The position numbers and the translations under genes are program-made. DNA of 64,000 bases from Bacteroidales bacterium (GTDB lineage Bacteria > Bacteroidota > Bacteroidia > Bacteroidales > Bacteroidaceae). Each line of letters opens with the position of its first letter. The stretch's first letter is position 1. The notes beneath the pieces were generated by a model. The model made no database searches. It was not told where the DNA came from and was given only the letters and a program-made list of their open reading frames with translations. The stretch covers positions 1-64,000 of the forward strand of contig SUXS01000013.1 in NCBI GenBank assembly GCA_015060865.1, read 5' to 3'. Positions 1 through 7,643 of the stretch are shown here, one piece after another.

Positions 1-2104
1 CCGAGATATTCACCTTGAGTCCACATGCCTCAAGCAGATACAGGGCGTCTTTGGCTCCGAGCCCCTTTACATTGGGGACCTTGCCTTCTGACGGATTAAA
101 CGGTATGTCGCTGAGCAACACGTCGGAGGTGCGGCTCTCGGCATTGCCCCATACGGGCTTGCCTTCCCGGTAGGGCACATCGGCATCCCACTCGTGGTGG
201 ATGTCGAGTTCGTCAAGCACGTAGCGGGCATCAGCAATATTACCCTTGGATACCTTGGGGATGAAGATGGCCGTTGAGTCCACCAATTCGCCTATCTCAC
301 GCTTGTCGTCGCGTGCCATCACCCGCTTGGCTATCTCGCCAAATACCACACCGGCCACGCCGCCACCCGAGATCAAGCCGCCACGCGTCTGGATAGATAC
401 GATACAGGTGTACTTGGGAGCATCGGCAGGGAAGAATCCGCAGAAACTGAGCTGATGGCCTCCACCCCTGAGCTGACCACCGGAGGCAATCTGTGCCGTA
501 CCGGTCTTACCCGCCACGAGGAAATTTTCTGATTTAGCCTGACGGCCAAGTCCAGTAGGCTCGTTGACCACCATAGTAAGCATCTTGGTGATGTCATCAA
601 GGGCTTGCTGCGAGGCAATCTTATCGATGACCACCTCGGGCTCAAACTCCTCCACTGCTCTACCATCTTCAAGGATGGCAGTCACGAGACGTGGCTTCAT
701 GAACTTACCGTTATTGGCAATGGCGTTGTAGAAGGAGACGATATTGATAGGAGCAATCTGTGTCTCGTAACCAATAGACATCCAAGGCAATGCAGTACGC
801 GACCAGTTGCTTTTATCCTTATTCGGTTTGCGTATTTTTGGACGGCCTGTACCCGGAAGCAGCGGGAAGTGGGTAGCCAATCCCATACGGTGCAATCCCT
901 CGACAAACTTCTCAGGCTCCTTACTATAGTTCTCATCGATAAGGCGGGCTGTACCTACGTTGGAGGAGTACATCAGCACCTGCGGCACACTGAGCACACC
1001 ATAGGCACTTGCCTTGTTCCAGTTGTGGTCGCGCATCGTAGCCGAACCAAACTTATACAATCCGCGATTGGCATCTACCGAGTCATTGATGCTGATTTTC
1101 TTGTCATCAAGTGCCACCAGCAGCGAAGCTGTCTTGAAGGTTGAGCCTGGCTCCAAGATATCGGTAAGGGCATTGTTCTTGGTCTCATAGTAGGCACCAC
1201 TCTCCAAGCGGTTCATATTGACCATCGCCTTGATATCGCCCGTAGCCACCTCCATCACGATTACCACGCCTGTTCGCGCATCGCCCTTATACTGCTCGTT
1301 CTGCTTATGCAGCACATCGAGCAATGCCTTTTCGGCAATATCCTGAATCTCCACGTTAAGGGTAGTCTTCACATCGTAGCCATCGACAGCAGGCTTGTCC
1401 ACAATGGTGACATCCTGCTTACCGGCTCTCTTCTTGTGTCCCCATCCGGGTTTGCCACGCAGATAGTCATCGTAAGCCAGCTCGATACCGTTCTTGGCCG
1501 AATCCACCTTGGCATATACATCGCCCAGGGTACGGCGAGCCAGCGAACCGAAAATCTTCTTGCGCTCAATATTGCTCTCGGTGAAGAAGCCTCCGCTGTT
1601 GGAGCTCTCGCACAGCACCGGCAGTTTCTTTATCTCCTTGTATTGGGCATACGACACACGGCGAGGATAGAGCTTCCAATAACGGCTCCTCTGCGCACGT
1701 CCCTTGCGGAAGGTCTGACGGAATTCCTCCACGCTCTTGTCGGGGAGTATACGGTGCAGTCCCTCACAGATCTCCGTTTCATGCGCTTCGAGAAGGGAGT
1801 CGCGACGATGCTGCGCCTTGATGCGGCGACTCTCATCGCTGTCCGACACCCTGAAGTCCATGAAGAGCGTATACTGCGGCACGCTACTGGCCATCAGCTG
1901 TCCATCGTCGCTGAGTATGTTGCCGCGCTTGGGAGCTATGGCCACACTGTCAACCACACTACGCTCGGTCACCTCCTTCCAGTAGTTACGCTCGAAAATC
2001 ATCACCGACATAGCCTTGAGCAATATAATAATGCCCACCACCGCCATCAATATGATGATGGTGAAGTAGCGTGAAACGATTTTCTTATCTTTAGGGTTCT
2101 GCAT
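1..2104 (-). CDS. ftsI: Penicillin-binding protein 3-type transpeptidase FtsI (3' end outside window)
   Basis: Septal peptidoglycan D,D-transpeptidase, anchored in the inner membrane. Translating from the ATG at 2104 gives a short cytoplasmic tail, one membrane segment at about residues 12-30, a PBP dimerisation domain and a transpeptidase domain with all three motifs: S321-T-F-K, S380-S-N and K533-T-G. The last visible part looks like a PASTA domain (KVPNVKGLGAKDAL), as in the longer FtsI/Spo-VD-like proteins of Bacteroidetes. The frame is open to base 1, so the C-terminus is missing. It follows the FtsL-like gene by about 35 bases in the order mraZ-rsmH-ftsL-ftsI, the classic start of a dcw operon. 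murE would be expected next, beyond the edge. Confidence 0.95.
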   Translation of the reverse strand, partial: MQNPKDKKIVSRYFTIIILMAVVGIIILLKAMSVMIFERNYWKEVTERSVVDSVAIAPKRGNILSDDGQLMASSVPQYTLFMDFRVSDSDESRRIKAQHRRDSLLEAHETEICEGLHRILPDKSVEEFRQTFRKGRAQRSRYWKLYPRRVSYAQYKEIKKLPVLCESSNSGGFFTESNIERKKIFGSLARRTLGDVYAKVDSAKNGIELAYDDYLRGKPGWGHKKRAGKQDVTIVDKPAVDGYDVKTTLNVEIQDIAEKALLDVLHKQNEQYKGDARTGVVIVMEVATGDIKAMVNMNRLESGAYYETKNNALTDILEPGSTFKTASLLVALDDKKISINDSVDANRGLYKFGSATMRDHNWNKASAYGVLSVPQVLMYSSNVGTARLIDENYSKEPEKFVEGLHRMGLATHFPLLPGTGRPKIRKPNKDKSNWSRTALPWMSIGYETQIAPINIVSFYNAIANNGKFMKPRLVTAILEDGRAVEEFEPEVVIDKIASQQALDDITKMLTMVVNEPTGLGRQAKSENFLVAGKTGTAQIASGGQLRGGGHQLSFCGFFPADAPKYTCIVSIQTRGGLISGGGVAGVVFGEIAKRVMARDDKREIGELVDSTAIFIPKVSKGNIADARYVLDELDIHHEWDADVPYREGKPVWGNAESRTSDVLLSDIPFNPSEGKVPNVKGLGAKDALYLLEACGLKVNIS

Positions 2105-2139
2105 CTCTATTCTTGCTCATTTACAATTTGTAAATCCTT

Positions 2140-2475
2140 TTATCTCTTTATCACTACAGGCGGTTTGGTCGAAGCCTTCAGCTCGCTCCCCTGCTCCACG
2201 ATATACTTCTGTATGTTCGACTCGCGGCTCTTCTCCATCAGTTCGCTAGAGCGTGCCAGTGCTTCGTACTTCACATCGTTAAGTTTTGAGCGCAGCTCCT
2301 GTATCTCCACCTGCTCATGCTGGAAGGCGTAGCGGTTGCTCACATACACGATTACCAATGCAGCCACAAGGGCGATAAGCCCTATCTGGCGCGACAGGAA
2401 GGGGCTCGTCAGCATATCGCCATCAATCCATGACTTCAGCGACTTCTTTTTTTTCTTCTTCTGCTCGGCGGTCAT
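2140..2475 (-). CDS. FtsL-like small divisome membrane protein
   Basis: A 111-residue bitopic protein: a Lys-rich cytoplasmic N-terminus (seven Lys in the first 13 residues), one membrane helix at about residues 30-47, then a periplasmic stretch with the heptad-like character of a coiled coil (EQVEIQELRSKLNDVKYEAL). Size, topology and position between rsmH and ftsI are those of FtsL, which scaffolds FtsB, FtsQ and FtsI at the septum. FtsL sequences diverge strongly, so the call rests on topology and synteny rather than on conserved residues. Only four bases separate it from the rsmH stop, which indicates one transcript. Confidence 0.8.
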   Translation of the reverse strand: MTAEQKKKKKKSLKSWIDGDMLTSPFLSRQIGLIALVAALVIVYVSNRYAFQHEQVEIQELRSKLNDVKYEALARSSELMEKSRESNIQKYIVEQGSELKASTKPPVVIKR

Positions 2476-2479
2476 CTTG

Positions 2480-3382
2480 CTATCTTTTTTCTCCTATTCT
2501 CAACTTTGCACTTCTTGAACGCGGATTAGCCTCCTGCTCCTCCTGGCTTGCCACGGCCACCTTACCCACCAAGCGGTAGGGCGACGGCTTCGTGCCATAG
2601 ATATCCTGCTCCACTTTTCCCTCCACGTTTCCTGTCTTCATCTGGTTCTTCACCAGACGGTCTTCGAGCGAGTGATAGGTAAGTACCACCAGACGCCCTC
2701 CGGGACGGAGCAGTTCGGTGGCCGACTGCAGCATCTCCTTCAAGGCCTCCATCTCCTCATTAACCTCGATGCGCAGGGCTTGGAACAGCTTGGCCATCTC
2801 CTTCTTCTCGCGGTCGCGCCCAAAGAGGCGCTTCACCGTTTCGTAGAGCTGTCCCGTTGTCTCAATAGGTGCCAGCGCACGAGCCTTCACGATTACCGAC
2901 GCCAGCTTACGGCTATTGAGCAACTCGCCATAGAGGTAGAATATCTCGGCCAGACGCTCCTCGTCGTAGGTGTTGACAATATCGGCGGCCGTGCGCCCCT
3001 CGCGACGGTTCATGCGCATATCCAGCTTGGCATCGAAGCGGAACGAGAAGCCCAGCTCACCCTCATCGAACTGATGACTCGATACGCCGAGGTCGGCCAG
3101 CACGCCATCGAGCTGCTCCACTCCGTGATAGCGCATCCAGTTCCACAGGTAGCGGAAGTTGCTCCGCACAAAGGTGAAGCGTGCATCATCCACAATGTTG
3201 CGTTCCGCATCGGCATCTTGGTCGAAGCTATACAGACGTGCTGCATCATCCATTCTGCGCAGCATCTCGCGTGAATGTCCACCACCACCAAAGGTCATAT
3301 CGGCATATATGCCTCCAGGAGCGATATTCATGCCATCTACCGTCTCATTCAGCATGACGGGAATGTGATAGGGAATATTCAT
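2480..3382 (-). CDS. rsmH: 16S rRNA (cytosine1402-N4)-methyltransferase RsmH (MraW)
   Basis: SAM-dependent methyltransferase that modifies C1402 of 16S rRNA in the ribosomal P site. The 300-residue product has the family's N-terminal signature (YHIPVMLNETVDGM), the glycine-rich SAM-binding loop (DMTFGGGGHS, about residues 28-37), the FVRSNFR and GVLADLGVSSHQ motifs, and the C-terminal VVLTYHSLEDRLVK and NPRSRSAKLR signatures. Length is normal. It lies 93 bases downstream of mraZ and just before the FtsL-like gene, the conserved dcw order. Confidence 0.97.
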   Translation of the reverse strand: MNIPYHIPVMLNETVDGMNIAPGGIYADMTFGGGGHSREMLRRMDDAARLYSFDQDADAERNIVDDARFTFVRSNFRYLWNWMRYHGVEQLDGVLADLGVSSHQFDEGELGFSFRFDAKLDMRMNRREGRTAADIVNTYDEERLAEIFYLYGELLNSRKLASVIVKARALAPIETTGQLYETVKRLFGRDREKKEMAKLFQALRIEVNEEMEALKEMLQSATELLRPGGRLVVLTYHSLEDRLVKNQMKTGNVEGKVEQDIYGTKPSPYRLVGKVAVASQEEQEANPRSRSAKLRIGEKR

Positions 3383-3475
3383 CTTAATCTAATGTTACGG
3401 GTTCCTTCAGCCGTTGGAGTTGTTCAGCATTTCCGTGGACGATACCGTCTACTCCATTATAGAGGCTTCTCTGAC

Positions 3476-3928
3476 TCAGTTTCTATCATTCATCAGCGCT
3501 TCAAGTTCCGCACCGAATGTCGACTCATCAGCAAACGCGCTGTCTGCCACCTCTTTAGCCCATAGTTCTATGGTATCGTCCATACCGATAAAACGCACCT
3601 CTGCCTTCAGGTCGATGGCTTCGTGGTAGCGTTTCGGAATCAAAATACGCCCGTTGCCGTCGATGGTCAGTTCATCCACGCCAGCCACAAACTGACGAAA
3701 CCACATCTGCTCCTGACGGTTCCAACGGTTGAGCCGTGCACGCAACGCATCAAGCTGCTCGTTCCACGTGCTCTCGGGATACAGCACCAGGCAACGCTGA
3801 TGGATATCCTTGCGGAGCATCAGCTTCTCGTCGCCAGCCTTCTGCAACACACGACGGAAAGTTGCCGGAAGGAATACGCGTCCCTTCTCGTCAGTCTTTG
3901 CCTCTATGTTACCGATAAAGCGTGCCAT
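3476..3928 (-). CDS. mraZ: Transcriptional regulator MraZ
   Basis: DNA-binding regulator and first gene of the division/cell-wall cluster. The 150-residue protein contains two AbrB/SpoVT-like half-domains, each with the DxxGR signature: DEKGR at residues 13-17 followed by VFLPATFR, and DGNGR near residue 90 followed by ILIPKRYH. MraZ forms a ring-shaped oligomer that binds tandem TGGG-containing repeats before its own gene. Such repeats are present here at 3971-3990. The ATG at 3928 follows a purine-rich GGGAGAAAAAG. Confidence 0.96.
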   Translation of the reverse strand: MARFIGNIEAKTDEKGRVFLPATFRRVLQKAGDEKLMLRKDIHQRCLVLYPESTWNEQLDALRARLNRWNRQEQMWFRQFVAGVDELTIDGNGRILIPKRYHEAIDLKAEVRFIGMDDTIELWAKEVADSAFADESTFGAELEALMNDRN

Positions 3929-3956
3929 CTTTTTCTCCCATTTTACAATTTTGCCT

Positions 3957-3990
3957 CAAAGTTACACAATTCCCCACAATTCCCCACTAT
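3957..3990 (-). promoter_or_regulatory. mraZ promoter and tandem MraZ operator
   Basis: Reading the minus strand, two 10-base direct repeats of TGGGGAATTG-type sequence lie at 3990-3971. They continue into a third partial copy and directly abut TAACTTTG (3964-3957), a match to the Bacteroidetes -7 consensus TAnnTTTG about 30 bases before the mraZ ATG. TGGG boxes spaced 10 bases apart are the known MraZ binding pattern, so autoregulation of the dcw operon is the likely role. No good -33 TTTG was found at the normal distance. Confidence 0.75.
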
Positions 3991-4027
3991 AAACCACAAA
4001 TTATTTTTCCACAAGTTTTCCACCGCC

Positions 4028-4036
4028 TGTGGATAA
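4028..4036 (+). other. Perfect DnaA box in an AT-rich spacer
   Basis: TGTGGATAA, the complement of the consensus DnaA box TTATCCACA, lies in the divergent mraZ/permease spacer. A near match (TTTTCCACA) occurs about 20 bases away at 4006-4014. One perfect box is weak evidence for an origin. It could also be a DnaA-regulated promoter site or chance. Confidence 0.35.
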
Positions 4037-4123
4037 CTTTTTCATGCGACTATTTAACTGATTATAAAAATAATCTAAGAAATAGAGTAAAAGTGGGGGA
4101 ACATAGGTAAAAATACAACATAT

Positions 4124-4155
4124 TTTGGCTATATGTCACTTTTATACTACATTTG
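4124..4155 (+). promoter_or_regulatory. Promoter of the FucP-like permease gene
   Basis: TTTG at 4124-4127, a 20-base spacer and TACATTTG at 4148-4155 fit the Bacteroidetes housekeeping promoter (TTTG-N19/20-TAnnTTTG). Transcription would start about 4162, leaving a roughly 25-base leader before the ATG at 4187. Confidence 0.75.
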
Positions 4156-4186
4156 CAAAACATAACCACAAAAGCACGAAACAACC

Positions 4187-5479
4187 ATGAGTAAATCTAC
4201 AGCAGAACTCGTTGAGAAGAAATATCTCGTACCCTTCATCCTCGTCACCTCCCTGTTTGCCCTATGGGGATTTGCCAACGACATCACCAACCCCATGGTA
4301 GCAGCTTTCCAGACGTTGATGGAGTTATCGGCTGCCAAGGCCTCGCTCGTACAGTTCGCTTTCTATGGCGGTTATGCCACTATGGCCGTACCAGCAGCCC
4401 TGTTTATTCGTAAATATAGTTACAAGAGTGGTATCCTGCTAGGATTAGCTCTGTACGCCATTGGCGCCTTCATGTTCATCCCCGCTGCAGCTTATCAGGA
4501 GTTTACCTTCTTCTGCATATCGCTCTACGTACTCACCTTTGGCCTGGCTTTTTTGGAAACCACTGCCAATCCCCTTATCCTATCATTGGGAGATCCGAAA
4601 ACCGCTACCCGTCGTCTCAACCTCGCACAGGCCTTCAACCCCATGGGGTCGCTCTCGGGCATGGCTGTTGCCGCACTGATTGTGCTTCCCAGTCTCATCT
4701 CCGACAAACGTGATGCAGCCGGGGAGGTCATCTTCCATTCGCTCAGCGAAGCCGAGAAAGCTGATATCCGCCTACACGACCTCGCCGTGATACGCGACCC
4801 TTATGTAATGCTCGGATTATTGGTGCTCGTCGTATTCCTTATCTTTGTGTTCACCAAAATCCCTCAGACTCGAGGCGAGGGTGTAAAAGTCAAGATGAGC
4901 GATACCTTGCGCCGCCTTTGGCAGAACAAGCTGTACCGAAGTGGCGTGATAGCACAAATGTTCTATGTAGCTGCTCAGATTATGGTGTGGACTTTCATCA
5001 TTCAATATGCCGACAACTTAGGTATCGATAAGGCTACAGCACAGAAGTTCAACATCGCTGCTATGGCCTTCTTCCTCACCTCGCGCTTCATCAGCACCTT
5101 CTTGATGAAATACATCAACTCGCGCCGTCTGCTGATGCTCTTTGGTATTGGAGCCTGCACTGCAACTCTTGGCACCATCTTCATACAAGGTATGGTTGGC
5201 CTCTACTGCCTAGTGGCTATCAGCGGTTTCATGAGTCTCATGTTTCCCACCATCTATGGCATAGCCTTAGAGGATGTGCAAGCCGAAGATACCACCCTTG
5301 GTGCTGCCTTCCTCGTGATGGCCATTGTAGGTGGCGCCGTGATGCCTCCATTGCAAGGAGCTGTCATCGATTTGGGCTCTGTAGCAGGATTACCAGCCGT
5401 AAATGCCTCCTTTGCCCTTCCGTTCCTTTGCTTCGCCTTCGTCACCTGGTACGGCTGGACAAGCTATAAAAACAGGTAA
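4187..5479 (+). CDS. FucP-type MFS sugar:proton symporter
   Basis: Inner-membrane major facilitator transporter of the FucP/GluP (fucose, glucose/galactose) family, predicted to import a hexose or deoxyhexose with protons. The 430 residues contain about twelve hydrophobic segments. The first shows the family motif FALWGFANDITNPM (residues 24-37). Later motifs include FLETTANPLILSLG in the fourth/fifth segment and LMFPTIYGIALE in the second half. Length is normal. The gene is monocistronic behind its own promoter and has no catabolic neighbours, so the substrate cannot be fixed. Fucose is a plausible guess given the GT10 fucosyltransferase in the window, but that is only inference. Confidence 0.88.
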   Translation: MSKSTAELVEKKYLVPFILVTSLFALWGFANDITNPMVAAFQTLMELSAAKASLVQFAFYGGYATMAVPAALFIRKYSYKSGILLGLALYAIGAFMFIPAAAYQEFTFFCISLYVLTFGLAFLETTANPLILSLGDPKTATRRLNLAQAFNPMGSLSGMAVAALIVLPSLISDKRDAAGEVIFHSLSEAEKADIRLHDLAVIRDPYVMLGLLVLVVFLIFVFTKIPQTRGEGVKVKMSDTLRRLWQNKLYRSGVIAQMFYVAAQIMVWTFIIQYADNLGIDKATAQKFNIAAMAFFLTSRFISTFLMKYINSRRLLMLFGIGACTATLGTIFIQGMVGLYCLVAISGFMSLMFPTIYGIALEDVQAEDTTLGAAFLVMAIVGGAVMPPLQGAVIDLGSVAGLPAVNASFALPFLCFAFVTWYGWTSYKNR

Positions 5480-5551
5480 GCCATCATAAGAACATTTCAT
5501 ATTCGTTACAGATAAAACAAGTCTTTCCCCGCGTTTTTATATCTTTGCGCT

Positions 5552-5965
5552 ATGAGAAATTATAGTTATGAGCTCTTGATGAAGGTTCGCGATTACGAAT
5601 GCGACCTTCAAGGTATTGTCAACAACGCCAATTACCAGCATTACCTCGAGCACACCCGTCATGAATTCCTACTCTCTATCGGTCTCAGCTTTGCCGACAT
5701 GAGTGCACAAGGCTACGATTTTGTCATCTCAAAGGTAACATTGAATTATAAGGTACCTCTCCGTAGCCGCGACGAGTTCCGCTCACAACTCTATGTCACC
5801 AAGGAGGGAATCAAATACGTATTCCACCAAGAGATCATTCGTGCAGCAGACAACAAGGTATGCCTTAAGGGCACCGTAGAAAGTGTATGCATACACGAAG
5901 GTAAGCTCATACGCGAGACTCCTTTTGACGAGATCCTAAAGCCATACCTAATAGCACAATCATAA
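5552..5965 (+). CDS. YbgC/FcbC-type acyl-CoA thioesterase
   Basis: Hot-dog fold 4-hydroxybenzoyl-CoA thioesterase-like protein of 137 residues. The family core is visible at residues 13-37: VRDYECDLQGIVNNANY followed by HYLEHTRHEFL, matching the YbgC pattern with its aspartate and the NANY motif. A role in hydrolysing short- or medium-chain acyl-CoA is expected; the true substrate is unknown. A TATCTTTG box ends only five bases before the ATG, so the mRNA may be nearly leaderless or start further upstream. dprA follows after three bases. Confidence 0.85.
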   Translation: MRNYSYELLMKVRDYECDLQGIVNNANYQHYLEHTRHEFLLSIGLSFADMSAQGYDFVISKVTLNYKVPLRSRDEFRSQLYVTKEGIKYVFHQEIIRAADNKVCLKGTVESVCIHEGKLIRETPFDEILKPYLIAQS

Positions 5966-5968
5966 GCT

Positions 5969-7087
5969 ATGGATAGGAAGGAGCTATCGGCACTTCTGGC
6001 TCTACGCCAGATACCAGGCATTGGGAGCATTACCGCCAAGCGCTTAGTGGAGAGTGTTGGATGCGCTTCCGCCATTTTTGAGCGACGTACCGAGCTGCCC
6101 CTAATCATTCCTCACATACAACCTTCACTGGTCAGTGCACTCGGCCACCCAATAGCCTTTCAACACATTGAGAAGGAACTTGAGTTCATCGAGAAGCATA
6201 ACATCACATGTATAGGGTATCACGATGAGAACTATCCGTCGCGCTTGCGCGAATGTGATGATGCTCCCGTCTTGCTGTTCTATAAGGGTAATGCCATTCT
6301 GAATCCTCGTAAAGTAGTAAGCATAGTTGGCACACGCAAATGCACCGATTATGGGCGCGACATGTGCGAACGGTTTGTACGCGACCTCGCGTCTCAATGT
6401 CCCGACACACTCATCGTAAGCGGACTGGCCTATGGCATCGACGTGTGTGCCCACAGAGCAGCCCTCAAATACGGACTTCCTACTATCGGTGTGGTTGCTC
6501 ATGGGCTGGACCGTATATATCCCTATGCACATCGGCATACTGCTACAGAGATGGTACATTGCGGTGGACTGCTGACCGAGTATACCAGCTCCACCGAGCC
6601 TGAAAGACAAAATTTCCTGCAACGCAACCGTATTGTTGCAGGAATGGCAGACGCCACCATCATAGTAGAGTCGGGAGACAAAGGTGGGGCCATCGTCACG
6701 GCAGCTATCGTCAGCAGCTATGGAAGAGACTGCTACGCCTTCCCGGGACGCGCAGACGACAGCAGTTCTGCAGGCTGCAATAGACTCATCCGGCAAAACC
6801 GGGCCGGACTCATCACCTCGGCAGAGGACTTTATTGAAGCCATGTCATGGGACATCCCACAAGGCAAGAGCAAGGAAGCTATACAAGGCTCTCTCTTCAC
6901 CGACCTCAGTCCCGAGGAGGCACTAATTGCACATTCATTGGAAAATAATCCTGATGGTCTAAACATCAATACCCTTGTAGCCCAAACAGGCATACCTGTC
7001 AACAAACTGAGCGCACAGCTATTCGAGCTCGAGTTGCGGGGAATAGTACGCCCACTGGCTGGAGGATGCTACAGAATCATACGATAA
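5969..7087 (+). CDS. dprA: DNA-processing protein DprA (Smf)
   Basis: Loads RecA onto incoming single-stranded DNA during natural transformation. The 372 residues show an N-terminal helix-hairpin-helix-like region (ALRQIPGIGSITAKRLVE), the Rossmann-like core with VSIVGTRKCTDYG, the SGLAYGIDVCAHRAAL motif, QRNRIVAGMADATIIVES and GGAIVTA, and a C-terminal winged-helix segment (about residues 305-372). Length and motifs are complete. It lies three bases after the thioesterase and 30 before purE, so it is probably cotranscribed with unrelated housekeeping genes. Confidence 0.96.
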   Translation: MDRKELSALLALRQIPGIGSITAKRLVESVGCASAIFERRTELPLIIPHIQPSLVSALGHPIAFQHIEKELEFIEKHNITCIGYHDENYPSRLRECDDAPVLLFYKGNAILNPRKVVSIVGTRKCTDYGRDMCERFVRDLASQCPDTLIVSGLAYGIDVCAHRAALKYGLPTIGVVAHGLDRIYPYAHRHTATEMVHCGGLLTEYTSSTEPERQNFLQRNRIVAGMADATIIVESGDKGGAIVTAAIVSSYGRDCYAFPGRADDSSSAGCNRLIRQNRAGLITSAEDFIEAMSWDIPQGKSKEAIQGSLFTDLSPEEALIAHSLENNPDGLNINTLVAQTGIPVNKLSAQLFELELRGIVRPLAGGCYRIIR

Positions 7088-7117
7088 CCATAACAAACAT
7101 AAAATACCTAACTTCAC

Positions 7118-7624
7118 ATGAAACCTATCGTAAGCATTATCATGGGCAGCACCAGTGACCTGCCCGTCATGGAAAAGGCAGCCGCATTCCTCAACGACAT
7201 GCAGGTGCCGTTTGAGATGAACGCCCTCTCGGCACACCGTACCCCCGAGGCCGTAGAGGCCTTTGCCAAAGGAGCCGCCGCGCGTGGCATCCGCGTCATC
7301 ATCGCAGCCGCCGGCATGGCAGCCCACCTGCCTGGCGTGATTGCCGCCAGCACCACCGTCCCCGTCATTGGCGTACCCATCAAGAGCACCCTCGAAGGCA
7401 TGGATGCCCTATTGGCTATCGTACAGATGCCTCCCGGCATACCCGTAGCCACTGTAGGTATCAATGCCGCACAGAATGCCGGTATCCTCGCCGTGCAGAT
7501 GCTCGCCCTCTCCGATGCCGAGCTCGCCACCCGCTTCGCCGCCTTCAAAGAGAGCCTCAAGCGCAAGATTGAGAAGGCCAACGAGGAGCTCAAGACCGTA
7601 AGCTACGAGTACAAGGTCAATTAA
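7118..7624 (+). CDS. purE: N5-carboxyaminoimidazole ribonucleotide mutase PurE
   Basis: Converts N5-CAIR to CAIR in purine biosynthesis. The 168-residue protein has the family's phosphate-binding start ([12 protein letters not shown]), the catalytic region ALSAHRTPE with its histidine at about residue 45, and [14 protein letters not shown] followed by PVIGVPI. Length is standard for class I PurE. It sits 30 bases after dprA and 19 before ispG. Confidence 0.97.
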   Translation: MKPIVSIIMGSTSDLPVMEKAAAFLNDMQVPFEMNALSAHRTPEAVEAFAKGAAARGIRVIIAAAGMAAHLPGVIAASTTVPVIGVPIKSTLEGMDALLAIVQMPPGIPVATVGINAAQNAGILAVQMLALSDAELATRFAAFKESLKRKIEKANEELKTVSYEYKVN

Positions 7625-7643
7625 ACAACTCATTACTCTGGAC

